Under the pieces are notes generated by a model. That model made no database searches. It was not told the origin of the DNA and saw nothing but the letters and a program-made list of their open reading frames with translations. This document shows, piece after piece, positions 49,425-64,000 of a DNA stretch of 64,000 nucleotides. The stretch's first letter is position 1, and each line of letters begins with the position of its first letter. Origin of the DNA: Endomychus coccineus (lineage: Eukaryota > Arthropoda > Insecta > Coleoptera > Endomychidae). The DNA lies in assembly GCA_958510875.1 (NCBI GenBank), contig OY294067.1, positions 99,988,010-100,052,009 of the forward strand. The letters run 5' to 3'. A program made the position numbers and the translations under genes.

Positions 49425-50130
49425 GTAAGTTCTTGAGCTTCGATCATTCTGTCAAAATGCAATAAGATTTATAAAATATCAAATGTTGGTGAATATTTCC
49501 AAATGTGAGTCGAATATCCAATTGAAAAGGATGTGAGACAACAACATGAAGTTGAATGATGAATCTGAACGAAACACTTTATAAGCTTCTATGAACCAAT
49601 ATAAGTATGAAAACGGGGTGAATATGGAAACATACAAAATTCTCAGACCGATACTAATCATGTCAATCAATATTATACGATCAAGAATGCTTATCAACAT
49701 TGTAATATCAATGATATGATAAGTAATAGAAAGTTAGGTACAATCTTCTGGAATTATAAAGTATTCTACATGTACTCCACTTCTCAGACAAAGGTTGCCA
49801 GGAGAGTACAAATTTTCTGATGAGGTATGTAGATTATACATAGCTATTTTATGTTATCTTGAGGAGGAGGACTGCGATGTCGGAATGTCTGACTCTGCCT
49901 ACTCATAGAACAGGATAATTCCAGAACTGTATGACCTAATGAATACAGAACAGTGATGAGACCCAGATCATGAATTAAAATAAAAAACGTTTAGTTTTTA
50001 CTGATACACCGAAAATGAATTGGAGAAGGATGCTGTACAATCTAACTACACCATGCTTGTAGGTGAAACTATACAATTTGCGTAAGTGGCTTAATGTCAG
50101 AGAGTAACTATAGATAGAAAGCTGACATGG
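49425..50130. other. amy-2 intron 3, first part
   Basis: The last 150 bp may already be LINE-derived (weak similarity to the RT thumb), but the frame is too broken to call. Confidence 0.35.
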
Positions 50131-50139
50131 AACTAACAT

Positions 50140-51120
50140 CAGGAAAATATAATACACAAGACAAGGATGTCGCTGTGGACATGCAGACGTATATATGGTG
50201 AATCTTGGGAGCTGGCCTCAAACAAATATACTGGCTGTACGTCATGGTCATCAGACCTATGTTAACCTGTGGGCTGTAGTCTGGTGGTCGAAACCATTAA
50301 AGCGAATGACCAGAGCAAAGCTCGATATCTTCCAAAGACAAGCATGCCTCACTATTACCGGAGCGATTTGCTCCACATCAACAATTGCTACAGAAATGCT
50401 ACTTGACCTGCCTCCTTTTCATATTTATTTGTAGAGCGGCCGAGTGAGCACATACAGACTTAGGCAAGTTACTGTTGCCAAGCCCCAAGTAGGCGTTATA
50501 GAGTGGAATAGGCTGCCATAAGACCAGGAAAGTCACAGCATTCTTGAAATGATCTCGTATATCATACCAACGACCAATTTCGACATACACTCCAATATCA
50601 TCTTCCCAGAAAGAGATGAATGTATTCGGAATCAAAACCGATCTGCTGAGGGCGGACATATGTTGATTTACAGATGCCTCCAAAACTCCTCAAGGAGTTG
50701 GCACGGGAGTATACGATTGCAGCCAGAAGACTGAGCTATCTGTTAGTCTCGCTGCTTATGCAACTATTCTTCAAGCAGAAATACATGTCAACAAATTGTG
50801 TGCATGAGAGCTGAAACAAAGGCAACGTGCTCGCAGATCGATAAGCATTTTTTCCGACAGCCAAGGGAGCTTTCAAAGTGATTGGCTCCTATCAGTCTTA
50901 CTCAAGAACGAACAAAAAAACTCTTGCATGCTTAGTCTACAAGAACAAAGTGATTCTGATCTGGATACCCGGCCACACGGGCATTGAGGAAAATGAGACA
51001 GGGATCGATGTTCGGCCCACTCACAAGAAACCTAAACCTGAACCCGACCAACGTGTTCTCATACAGTGTCGATTTTATATTTAGCCATAGCTGCTGGATT
51101 GATGTACTCATTGACCTGGA
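50140..51120 (+). mobile_element. LINE remnant: RT C-terminus and RNase H, amy-2 intron 3
   Basis: TCRRIYGESWEL, LWAVVWWSKPLKRMTRAKLD, FQRQACLTITGAICST and EMLLDLPPFHIYL match the post-RT region of I/R1-type LINEs (VVWWP...KL...QR.A....TGA....T..ALE.LL.LPPLHI). After a gap, FTDASKTPQGVGTGVY, LAAYATI-QAEI, FSDSQ and VILIWIPGHTGIEENE give an RNase H domain with Asp, Glu and Asp of its active site. Several frameshifts; it is non-functional and oriented with the host gene. Confidence 0.8.
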
Positions 51121-51418
51121 CACATAGAAGAAGAACAGGAATGAATTGTAGAATATAACAAGAAAATAAGTTGTATTCTTAGATGGTGGTACCTACTCAT
51201 ATGATTGTGTGGAAATTTCAATCAATATTCACATGAAACGCCATCGAGTATATTGTGATGAATCTCATGAATTTAGAAAAAGTATAATAGTTTATTAAAT
51301 GAAGAACTTGCTTATTAATTCCGAGTTAGAAACATAAATTCAGAAAAACTATTCTACATTATTAGTTCAAAATGGAAATAATGAGATATAGCCCAATAAT
51401 TTCGAATGATTAAATGTT

Positions 51419-51947
51419 TGTAAGGGAGTGTAGATAGTACAGGGAGAGAAAATTCCTGCATAAGAAACGTCATATTACCATCTGCTCTAATTCATAGCCG
51501 CTTTCAAATAGTTGGAAGTGATTCATTCGAGACGCGAATTATATCCTGTCATTATAAGATAGCGGCACAAAATATTGTAATTGGTGGAGGATCATGAGGA
51601 CAAACGGCCTAAAAAAACACGGCTCTGTTTGGTGGAATGCTATAACCTGAGAAAGAGAGGTATAAAAATAAACTGGATGGCGTGAACAGACTGTCTCACG
51701 AAGCAAGCGATCCGATTAACTTGCGAACTAAGACATTTGAGATAAATAAACCTGAGAACCGTAGTTTGGAGATTGATATTACTGTTTACTGAAACCGAAG
51801 TTGATTAAGATTAATCATAAGTTGATTGGAAATAATCATGCTGAAATAATCAGCTACTTGTAATACCGTTTATAAGATGGAGATAATCTCATCGAGTCTT
51901 CAACTAAATTTAAATTGAAAGGATCGTATTGAATCGTAGTTCCTGCA
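51419..51947 (+). mobile_element. probable solo LTR (529 bp), amy-2 intron 3
   Basis: It begins TGTAAGGGAGTG and ends CCTGCA, flanked on both sides by TGTT (51415-51418 and 51948-51951), a 4-bp duplication typical of gypsy-type elements. Inside are TATAAAAATA at 51661 and AATAAA at 51745-51750, a promoter/polyadenylation order expected of an LTR. No internal retroviral domains adjoin it and no second copy is in the window, so the call rests on ends and signals. Confidence 0.5.
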
Positions 51948-51951
51948 TGTT

Positions 51952-54864
<2,913 letters not shown>

Positions 54865-55613
54865 GTGGAGATGTTATAAGTCGAGATGAGTACATTTCGT
54901 TCGGTGCAGTTCTAGATTTCCGGTTCGGAGGGTCACTTGGTGCAGTATTCCGGAAAGAAGACAAACTGTCCTATTTAAGAAATTGGGGTCCAAAATGGGG
55001 CTTGATTAATAAGACTGAAGACGCGGTGGTATTCATTGACAATCATGATACTCAAAGAGGTGCAGATCCCAGAATTTTGACACACAAGGATGCTAAAATA
55101 TATAAAATGGCGACGGCGTTCATGTTGGCACATCCCTATGGCACAACTCGTGTAATGTCTAGTTATCATTTTTCTGATAAATCAGTCGGACCTCCAGAAG
55201 ATAATGAGAACAATATTATTTCGCCCGGATTCAACGTAGACAATAGTTGTTTTAATGGATACGTCTGCGAACACAGATGGAGGCAAGTTTATAACATGGT
55301 CACTTTCCGTAATATAGTGAGAGATACAAGTATGCTAAATTGGTGGTCAAACGGTAACCATCAAATTGCATTCTGCCGAGGTAACGTCGGATTCGTAGCT
55401 TTTACCAACGGAGGAGACATTCATCGCTACCTCAATGTGTGTGTCCCACCTGGCATCTACTGCGATATAATATCTGGAGACTTGGTGAATGGATTGTGCA
55501 CTGGGAAAGCAATTAGTGTTAGACAAGATGGTTTCGCTTACGTGACATTATCAGAGACTGAAGATGATGGAATATTAGCAATACATATAAAATCTAGACT
55601 GAATATAGTATGA
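54865..55613 (+). CDS. alpha-amylase 2, exon 5 (residues 245-493 and stop)
   Basis: 749 bp after acceptor ttcag. Catalytic Asp306 and Asn304 in FIDNHD, Arg340 in GTTRVMSSY, disulfide loop NSCFNGYVCEHRW, beta domain CDIISGD...GLCTGK. The extra pair IAFCRGN and NVCVPPG is present as in amy-1. Ends ...IKSRLNIV. Three residues longer than amy-1 overall: one in the signal peptide and two at the C-terminus. Confidence 0.94.
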
Positions 55614-55699
55614 ATAAGAATTTACAAGAAGTCACTTCTTTTCTTTTATATACATTTGGTTCTGGTCCTAATCTGGAACCGGTTTGTGATAAAATAAGA

Positions 55700-55705
55700 A
55701 ATAAA
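55700..55705 (+). terminator. amy-2 polyadenylation signal
   Basis: AATAAA, 87 bp after the stop codon, followed by an A/T-rich stretch. Confidence 0.45.
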
Positions 55706-57205
55706 ATATATTTAGGCACGTCCCTGCATTGTATAATAGTTATCCAGTCATTGAAGGTTTATGATAAGACGAAACTGCCAACTACAAACTATACCACGTT
55801 GAAAAGTGAGCTGTATGTGTATTGTACTCGAAATTAAAGAGAGAATATTTTTTTATTAAATGTTATAAGTTGTAAAAACGTGTTTTTTACTTTTTCGCCT
55901 CTATAATGAAAACTTATGAAACCGCTCTTTGTGGCTCCAAAGAGAAAAGTAATAAGCTAATAAGATATAGAGATGAGATTGAGATATTATATTTTATGAA
56001 TCCATCAATTTACAAGTGAGAAAAATCGAAAACCTGAAAACGAAGAGTAAAAAATGCGTTTTTGAAAAAAGCATAACTCCGTCAATTTCCAAGTTAAGCT
56101 ACAACTTTCCCCAGAACATAGCTTTACTAGCTACGTGCACGAATGATGGGTGTAGTAAGATGGATAGTTTTCGTTGGATTGTTGAAATCTTGCAAATTAA
56201 GTACCACAGCCCTGTACAATCGGATTGCAATTTTGAAAGAAGGTTTGATAACAAGACCAAATTTTCATGCTCTGCAAATGTTAAGGTCGCCATAAGGAGA
56301 CGATTCTCAAATTTTTACATCAATGTTACTAACATAACTGTTGAATCTCTTTGATGAATTAAAAAAATTAAAATACCTACTTTATTATGCACAGTTTCAT
56401 ACGTGCTGAATGAATCTGGGTATTGAATATGTATTAGTTGATGTAGAATATTTGCTACCTGCCTCTTACTGTTAGTTCATGAAACTAGTTGAATTGAAAA
56501 ACTCAAAATTAATTAATATCAGCAAAAACTAGATTTTGAACCAATTTGGAAGGCTTAATTAACCCCTCAAATATTCATGTATTTAAAGAAAGTCAGTGGA
56601 CAAAAGCTTGCAAAATAATATTTGTTCTATATAAATACATCAGCTAATTCACGTAGACCTCATGATATTTCAAAGTTTAATAAATACACTTAGTGATAGT
56701 TAACGATTTGAATCTTAGTTTTATGATTTGTAAATATGATCTAGTAGCTCCACTCAGACCTCAAAACATGCTTTCTGTTTTAAAATTTAATGCTTAAGAT
56801 GAAACAGAAACTTAAAGAAAATTGGGAGTTTATATGTTAATATAGCCGGATTGTGAAAGCAGGTCGCTCATTAGAAATTATATTTAAGAAATATTGCAGA
56901 TCCTACTATAACTTACCCAAGCCTTTCCATGTTTTCAAACCATTTAATCGGAAATAATTATAATCAGCCGAAATCGTCAGATCATAAATGTTTATATACA
57001 TGGTAATTTGGAAAAAAGTTGATTGATAATAAAGCTAATCGGATTAATTCACAACTGTTCGATGTATTTAAATTTAAATGGGCACGGTCGTTTGGGCGTG
57101 GAGACACTTCGGTGCGGGGACACTTTGGCGCCAGTCATTTGGACCCGAGATCCTTGAGCCTCAGGAAATTAAACTCATAAATTTTATTACACATTAGTTT
57201 AATTT
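55706..57205. other. intergenic downstream of amy-2
   Basis: Nothing coding recognised; the + frame at 56016-56354 has an open minus counterpart and no motif. At 57080-57150 a GC-richer patch holds two related blocks (cgtggagacacttcggtg and gcggggacactttggcg). Confidence 0.35.
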
Positions 57206-57212
57206 TAGAAAC

Positions 57213-57557
57213 CTACATTAAAGTGAAATATACATAACATAAATTTTTAGCATCTAAACAAGAGGCCATAGATTTTATGGATTCGTTTCGTAATTGTAGG
57301 AAATACCTTAAAACTTCAATATTTCTACTATTTGCACCGCCAACGTGATTGGAATCATTATTGTAATCTTCAACTAGGTTTTTACCCTCTATGAGCTTGA
57401 ACGAATTTTCGTTTTTTTGGAGTAGGCTCATAAGCAACATCCCCAGTTGGACTGTTCTTAGGCTGTTAATGAATTTCCAAATGGTTCGATGGTTCACCCA
57501 CAGCTTTGTGTGGTATCTGCGTGGTCGTATTTTCTGTAAGCGTTTGTCAATACCCAA
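57213..57557 (-). pseudogene. possible MULE-type transposase C-terminus
   Basis: A 114-codon frame containing NHRTIWKFINSLRTVQ resembles the region after the catalytic domain of FLYWCH/MULE transposases (HP.IW.FI..L...Q). The catalytic core is not present. Single-motif call. Confidence 0.35.
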
Positions 57558-57639
57558 TGAATGCTGAAAATGATGGAATACTAGATATTATGTTTAAAAA
57601 CATTCTTTGAGAACGTTTCGATCACAACTATTGTCACAT

Positions 57640-58640
57640 AAGAAGAAGAATTCGTGTATAATCTTCCGGATACTGAAGAGAACATTCTTGCGCCCGAACC
57701 TGCTATTGATAAGATGCGTGAAAAATTCAGACTACATAAACAAGCAAATGCAGCAGATACCATAGAGTTCTTGCAACAATACCTAAGATTAGCACGTTAT
57801 TACTTGGAAGGAGTTTCTATTGGATTACGATCAAGAGATACGATAATGAAAAAGGTCTGCAATTATATTCAACTTCAGATTAATGGTTAATGGGTGATCA
57901 ACCTTTAGAAATTGATAATAAGAGCAAGAGTTTCCGCTCAAAGGCACTACAATTTTGATATTTCTACATGAAACTTATACCGTGGAGATGGAAGAAATTA
58001 AGGCCAAATGATAGAAACGGCTAGTGCCCACATACCCTGGAAATGCATATATGAAGAATGATATGCTTGAATATAACAAGAAACCGATTTGATGCGTTTA
58101 TTGGGATGATGTAAATAAAATTGTGGGTAGTCTTAGACAAGGAGATATTGTCTATAATAGAAGAATTGATAGAGGCTAAAGTACTTGAACAAAAACTATA
58201 TGTAAAGACAAATTCATCAAATTTATAAAGATGGCTTCAATGGATAAGTTTGATAAAATATCATCTTCCATGTAACACTACCTCATAAATTTAGTGTGGG
58301 GTGTGTGGTGGATATAAGCAAAGTTAAACATATTTTTGAAAAAGTATACACACTCAATTGATCGACGGAATTATTTGAAATTATACTAGTGAGAGTGCAC
58401 AAAACTGTTCCTGTTACATATATATTTGCAAGATATGTTGGGAAAAACGATAAATGGAGGATTCTATAATCAGGAATTACAAATAACAAAACAACCCGAT
58501 GTGTATTTAGTTGGAAAGATATCACGAAAATGAAGAGGCCAAGTGTATCTCAAATGGTTGGGGTCTAGATAAGAATCCCAATAGTTGGATTGATGATTCA
58601 GATCTCGTCTGATGATCTCAAAACTTACGATTTGAAGAAC
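57640..58640 (+). mobile_element. decayed Polinton-like element fragment with integrase tail
   Basis: In order on the + strand: a 78-codon frame (57654-57890; NLPDTEENILAPEP) of unknown role; WDDVNKIVGSLR and, shifted, EILSIIEELIEAKVL (58105-58190), similar to small acidic proteins I associate with such elements; then HKTVPVTYIFARYVG, INGGFYNQELQITKQPDVYL, VYLKWLG and NPNSWIDDSDLV (58390-58612), the chromodomain-like C-terminal tail of a retroviral-type integrase as in Maverick/Polinton elements. Many frameshifts; the DDE core is missing. Another integrase-bearing element is possible. Confidence 0.5.
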
Positions 58641-59805
58641 ATTAGAAAAAAAAAACGCCAGTTATTTGACCAATTCCCGACTCGAGGACTTGAACTCTAT
58701 AATAAAACAAAATTCTACGACTAGAGGGTCGAATTATGTGTGAAGATAATGATATTCGAAAAATGTGTGTTGTTGAGATTAAACTAACATTTTTTAAATT
58801 GAGAAAAATTTTAAAATAATAAAATAATATTTCTTAAGTCTTTGGTCGTTTCCTCATCTTCAATTAACAGTACAAATTTCGAATTCCCAATTAGACTGTA
58901 TGGGAACATAATGTTTTGGACTCTCTCATGTCTGATACATTTGAGCAAATGTGTGAAAATAAGATGAAAATTGACGGACTCAAGAATGTTGTTCAATAAC
59001 ATAGAAGTAATTTGGGAAAAATGTCGAATCTGGTTTATTTTTCGGAAAGTTGATGATGAAATATTCAGACAAATATTTCATCAAATACCTTTCTAGTGGA
59101 GCTAAAATATTAACCTGACTCATATTCTAAATGAATTGTTACGCTTCTAGAAGCACGACATTGCACCACAAAAAGCAACAACTAGGACAATTACGTTTGT
59201 TGATGAACATAAAAAGGAAATCTATGTTTGAATGAGTTTACATGAATTAATGAGAGCGTTCGCTTTAGGAAATAAATTGATGAACATTAGAATTATGTTG
59301 GTTTTGTTTTACAAATAAGCCGAAATTATTAAGCTAATCTCACGACCCAGCGATTATATTATAGTAGATTTCAACACACGAAGCTGCACGTTCCTGAGGA
59401 AAAGTAAAAGGGTAATTCATTACGAGTCATTCATGAACGTATTTTTGGTCCGATGATTAAAAGACTCCGCTATAAATTACGGAGTAATTGAAAACATTAT
59501 TCAATGTTGATTATATTATTTTAAAAGGCTATAATTTATTTTTTTAGTGGTCACGCATTTGATTTATTTCTTGGCATACTTTCATTAGGGAAACACATGC
59601 ATTCAATTGCATATTATTATTTCATAAATAGATAGTTTCAAACTTTTGCACTTGGATAATTTGGTTGAAGTCGCAATTCAAACGTCATTTGATTACTGGC
59701 CGAGTTCCCTAAAATATGTAAGAAAACTTGACTTCAGATGCAATGATAAAACTGTAATACAGTGTGCATCCCGCTTCGTAAGTTTCTCAATTTTAATGAA
59801 CTATA
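58641..59805. other. intergenic, nothing recognised
   Basis: AT-rich, no coding similarity. Confidence 0.4.
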
Positions 59806-59960
59806 AAAGTGTTCACACTGTGACGCTACACTATATCACAATAAATGAGAAACAATTCCGCTTATCCACTGAAAATACTGTTGAAGTAGAGAGGACCTTT
59901 CAGCAACCAAGTAGTCATCATCATCAGAATAAACTAAATTAGAAATAAAAATTCATAATT
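59806..59960 (-). repeat. family B terminal repeat with hammerhead-like core
   Basis: The minus strand gives CTGATGATGATGACT...GGTTGCTGAAAGGTCC, the best conserved CTGATGA and GAAA of the family B copies. The rest matches 13120-13240 in sequence and direction. No PLE coding sequence follows. Confidence 0.5.
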
Positions 59961-62100
59961 TAGTTACATATCTCTCAACACGAAACGCTCAAGAATTATT
60001 ACTTATCCTTATTGTGAATCTTTGAATAAAATAGCTCATTCAAGAACTGAGCAACATTAGTCACTAACGAGTTGAGATTTCTCTAGATCGAACAGTGACA
60101 ACATGTCTATCAGTATCAGACAGCTATTTAGATCTTTCATGAGCTCATAAGTGAAAGAAGTAGGATGATGATGGCACTATTCGATCAACCTTGCCGAAGG
60201 TATAGAAACCCCATTTCGGAATGTTAGAGTACCAGGTGTTCCAAACGCCATCTACCAGAAAATAGAGTCCCACTGAAAGATGAATAGATTCAAAGTTCTG
60301 ACTCGCTTCAAAGAAACGATGATATTCGTCGCACCATTTTTGTTAATTTTATTCAAAAATGTGCAACGAAATTTCAGATTAGTCAAATTGATGAATATTT
60401 CAAATGGATATTCGAAGTGTACTGTATTTACTTCCAATGAAAGAAAAAGAAACTCTACCAAAGATTCACTAAGCTTAATAATACAATTAATTATAGAAAC
60501 TGGAATGACGAAATAAACTAGCTGAATCGAATATGTACTTGTATGTTTCAATGGATGACATTCAGTTCTATAGTCCTGGTCAACTGTTTCGTCCTTTCGG
60601 TCTAGTCGACAGGACCAAAGCAGTCTGTTGATTTGGCCCTTGTTCCGGAATAGAAATGAAATGCGAAAAGAAAGATTGCTGAAAGATGCTTGAAGATCAT
60701 ATCTAAGAACAAACACAATTCTTTCCAGAAGTAACAATTTTATGTTTACATGTAAATTATAACCGCAACTAATGTTTCATGTAGTGCACATTTGTTGAAG
60801 GAACTTTGGACTCAGTTCAACATAAGTTGTAGGGAAAACCAATCAATAGTTTGGTGCCTATTCGAAATGGATGTTGATATGAACCCAAAAGTTCATTTAT
60901 CTGCAATAGACACAGCACCACTGAATAATCTTTCCAGAAGCTGATTTCAGTACTTTTCGAATTCAATCAATTATTACAATCAATCATCTTCCTCAAAAAC
61001 GTGCTCAACAAATTCATTCATAATTTATTAGACCAAGTCGTAGCTGCGTGAGACTCATTTGATAAAATTATTGATCATTAAATCCATTATGTAATCAGTT
61101 GAATAATGAAGCAGATGTATTGGAAATAGGGTTCACGACCTTGTGCTACGTGTCATCACTAGCCTATCATAAGTTCATTAGTTCTATTTGCTCCATTGCA
61201 TCAGTATGATTTATGTGTGAACTATGTAGTTACCAATGTAATATAAAATTACAAAGACAAAAGGGTGTTGAATCCTTTTCAATCTGAAAGCAAAATAAAT
61301 TATTTTTTGATAAGTTCAGGAGAAGAATCGCTACGTTTAGTTGAATTGGCACTTTTACTTACGGTAAACCTTAGGTAGAGATCGATTTTTTCGAAATCAC
61401 AAGAACGGGTGTTGAAGTAGATTTGCATCAAAGTTTTGAAAAACAATCAACTTTCCAAGATTGAACATGAAAAAGCCTTTTCTCAATTTGTGTGAAACAT
61501 CAAAGATTCTGAATGAAATATGAATTTCTATATTCCTAAAATTTTGCACATGATTCATTCATTATATTGCTGATAATTGTGAAGATAGTTCTGTATCTCG
61601 TGATATTAATATGAAACGGAAATATGTATATCAGTTTATTGTCATCATAAATTGATTGTACTTCGAATTTTGATAGCAATCTATTTTCTTGTTCAATTGG
61701 TTCCAAAGAACCTTTTGTTTATTATTGGAAGCTCTCATTGTTTCTTTAGAATACCGGTTTTGTACGCTCTTATATTAGAATTTAATTGTACTTTCTTATC
61801 ACTATTTAAGTCATACTCATGATACAGATACACTTCTTGTTCATTTGGCTTACCACTTTGAACATTTTACATCCTTGAATTTGTCTTTGAATCTTTCATC
61901 AATATTGTTTAGATAAGGTTAGGATGTTTGCATTTTTTTTTAATACACATTCGCCAAAGTCCACTTCAGTGAATTAGCATATTGATTTTTATAATTATTA
62001 ATATCAATGAAATCTCAATCATTGAGTTTCTATTTTTCACATCCACTATACGTAGTATAAGGGAAGTAGGCATTATATCGGGGCAAGGAAATTCCGCTAA
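59961..62100. other. intergenic, nothing recognised
   Basis: A 161-codon minus frame at 60252-60737 is long for this composition but shows no motif I recognise. Confidence 0.35.
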
Positions 62101-62102
62101 TA

Positions 62103-64000
62103 TACAGGGTGTCCTCGAACTGCGTGGCTAAAATAAAACCGAAGATTCTTTGATTCGAAAAAAATTTGATGAGCCTTTTTACTTTTGCCTCAAGTGTCTT
62201 GTTTAGCCGGTAGAGGACTTCAAAGTTGCAAAAATAATTTTGTTTTTTCGGTATAACTTGAGAACGTGATGGAGGACTTTCACAATATTTGGCAGGTGAG
62301 TTACTGTCAATAATAGCCGTTTTTGAAAGCAAAGCATAGAGCCTTAGAGACCATAGAAATGGCTCAAACTTGAGGATGTAACGGGAAAAGTGTAGATAGC
62401 TTATCTAATTTGAAAACTTTTCTTACTCTTAGAAAATTTTGATAATATCAACGGATTAGCTTGAAAAAAATAATTTTCGAGTCTCTGCAATTTTGGCTTA
62501 CTAATTTTACTTGATTAAAATACCTTAGTTGCCTTTGCTTTTCTAATGTCATTTTGGCATTTGGAGAATTTATTCTCAAAACTGTCAGTTTTTACTTTGC
62601 TTTCCGGAAAAATTTCATAAAGTTATGGCTCAAAATTTCACTAACACTGAAATGGTTAATATCTCGGTAAAACACGAATAATAAAAACAATACAAATGGG
62701 GAAACGATGTGATTATTTAGGAAAAACAAATGCTAAATTAAAAGAAACAACAAAACTTTTTTGGAAATCGCTAAGGCATCAATTGTTCGAAATGTTGCCT
62801 ATTTTCCTGAATACACAAATTAATTCGTTTCAAGAAATTTGATTGAACTCTGGCTAGTACTTCAGGATCATTCTTCAATGAATCCGCTTCATGATTAATT
62901 CGTTGCAACAATTCCTCTCGTGTGTTTACTGGAGCTGCATAAACTTTCGACTTCAAAGCGCCCCATAGAAAGAAGTTGCAGGGCGTCAAATCAGGGGAGC
63001 GGGCCGGCCAGTTCACTGGTGCATCGTGTCCTCTACCTATCCAGCGATCTGGATATTCCGCATTCAAATGTCGCCTCACGGCTAATGTGAAATGAGGAGG
63101 TGCACCATCATGGATAAACCAGGCCACGACGAATGTGTAAGGGCAAGTCTTCCAACAGTTCAAGTAGCCTTTGTTCCAAAAAGTTCAAGTAGTTCTCCCC
63201 GTTCAATCGATCGGGTATAACGGTAGGGCCAATAATAAAGTTATCCACAATTCCAACTCAAACATTGATTTTAGTTTGATTCTGAAAATATGTAACTTCC
63301 GTTTCATGAGGATTTTCATCAGCATAGAAATGTTCAATATGGAGGTCAAAAAGACCACATCTCGTGAAAGTATCTTCGTCCGTGGACAGAATTCTTCTAC
63401 AAAAATTGGGGTTTGCGTTTTGTCTTTGGACAATAAGCTGACAGAAATCTAGCCGATGACCTGGATCCATGGGCAATAAGTCTTGAACTGTTTTGATATG
63501 ATAGGGATACAACAGTTCTTCTTTCAGTACATTACGAACTAATGATTTTGAGGCTCCAATACGAAGTTCCAAACGTAGTGTGCTTATCCCAGGTTCAGTT
63601 TCAACCGTTTCCAGTATCGCTTCTTCGAGCTCTAACGTCCTTTTTGTCCGTCTGCGTCCAGTTTCTCTGCGATTTGCTTCAAATTTGCCACTTTCGCGAA
63701 GGTTTGCCGATTTGGAATTCTGCGATGCGGATATCTTTCCCTTCTCCGGCCATTGCAACATCAAAGTCCATAAATCAATAACATATCAACCATTTCAGTG
63801 TTAGTGAAATTTTGAGCCATAATTTTATAAAATTTTTACGGAAAGCAAAGTAAAAACTGACAGTTTTGAGAATAAATTCTTCAAATGCCAAAGTGACATT
63901 AGGAAAGCAAAGGCAACTAAGGTATTTTAATCAAGTAAAATTAGTAAGCCAAAATTGCAGAGACTCGAAAATTAATTTTTTCAAGCTAATCCGTCGATTT
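62103..64000 (-). mobile_element. Tc1/mariner (IS630)-type transposon with very long inverted repeats, cut by the window end
   Basis: Left end begins tacagggtgtcctcgaactg. The block 62449-62690 is repeated inverted at 63760-64000 with few differences, and the repeat should continue beyond the window. The inverted repeats are therefore probably about 590 bp. They include the start codon and first codons of the transposase: atggctcaaaatttcac occurs at 62625 (+) and at 63820 (-). Confidence 0.8.
62771..63820 (-). pseudogene. IS630-type transposase, disrupted
   Basis: From the ATG at 63820 (-): MAQNFTNTEMVDMLLIYGL then a stop; after a frame change the helix-turn-helix region (TRRTKRTLELEE-like stretch, LRLELRIGASKSLVRNVL) and first catalytic Asp (STDEDTFTRCG), then INVWVG-like; the C-terminal part (62771-63163) has the second Asp in IHDGAPPHFTLAVRRHL and the third in PARSPDLTPCNFFLWG, then a terminal INLCIQENRQHFEQLM. 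I count 38 residues between the second and third Asp. At least three disruptions. Confidence 0.85.

Noticed and set aside
56016..56354. 112-codon plus-strand gene
   Set aside because: The reverse strand is open over much of it and no domain is recognisable.
60252..60737. 161-codon minus-strand gene
   Set aside because: No recognised motif, partly open on the other strand, and biased composition expected of AT-rich DNA. Left unannotated.

Overview
The window looks like AT-rich nuclear DNA from an insect, most probably a beetle. The only genes I can read as intact are two paralogous secreted alpha-amylases of the animal, chloride-dependent GH13 type. They sit in tandem on the + strand: amy-1 at 5675-21620 (490 aa) and amy-2 at 47594-55613 (493 aa), about 26 kb apart. 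Both have the same five-exon structure, with introns at equivalent codons and in the same phases (0, 2, 0, 1). Both keep the catalytic Asp/Glu/Asp triad and the chloride and calcium ligands, and both lack the Gly-rich loop of vertebrate enzymes, as in the Tenebrio enzyme. Each would be a digestive enzyme secreted into the gut. I cannot name the species.

Everything else is repeat and transposon DNA, some of it stretching the amylase introns. The most abundant class is Penelope-like elements (PLEs): reverse-transcriptase and GIY-YIG endonuclease fragments of at least three families at about 0.7-2.7, 9.6-10.5, 11.7, 13.0-14.0, 15.4-15.9, 27.7-28.6 and 32.6-34.0 kb. Several carry hammerhead-ribozyme-like cores, the best at 24071-24112 and 24303-24343, arranged as an inverted pair inside a 409-bp insertion with an 8-bp target duplication. 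The second class is Tc1/mariner (IS630)-type DNA transposons with long inverted repeats, at about 6.5, 22.7-26.2, 28.6-30.4 and 62.1-64.0 kb (the last runs off the window). LINE remnants with RT or RNase H domains lie at 2.9-3.4, 17.7-18.1 and 50.1-51.1 kb. There is a probable solo LTR at 51.4 kb, tRNA-derived SINE heads at 8.5 and 16.4-16.7 kb, a probable MULE fragment at 57.2 kb and a Polinton-like integrase remnant at 57.6-58.6 kb.

Layout: 0-5.6 kb, repeat-rich upstream flank with a large PLE palindrome; 5.7-21.6 kb, amy-1; 21.7-34 kb, nested palindromes, 467-bp direct repeats and mariner/PLE debris; 34.0-46.8 kb, an unrecognised degenerate tandem array (unit about 2.27 kb, four recognisable units) interrupted by a TA-flanked MITE and a 2-kb palindrome; 47.6-55.6 kb, amy-2; 55.7-64 kb, sparse flank with transposon remnants. 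All transposon ORFs seen are broken. The features that most deserve a second look are the hammerhead-bearing palindromic elements, the 2.27-kb array, and the paired loss in amy-2 of two cysteines that amy-1 keeps.
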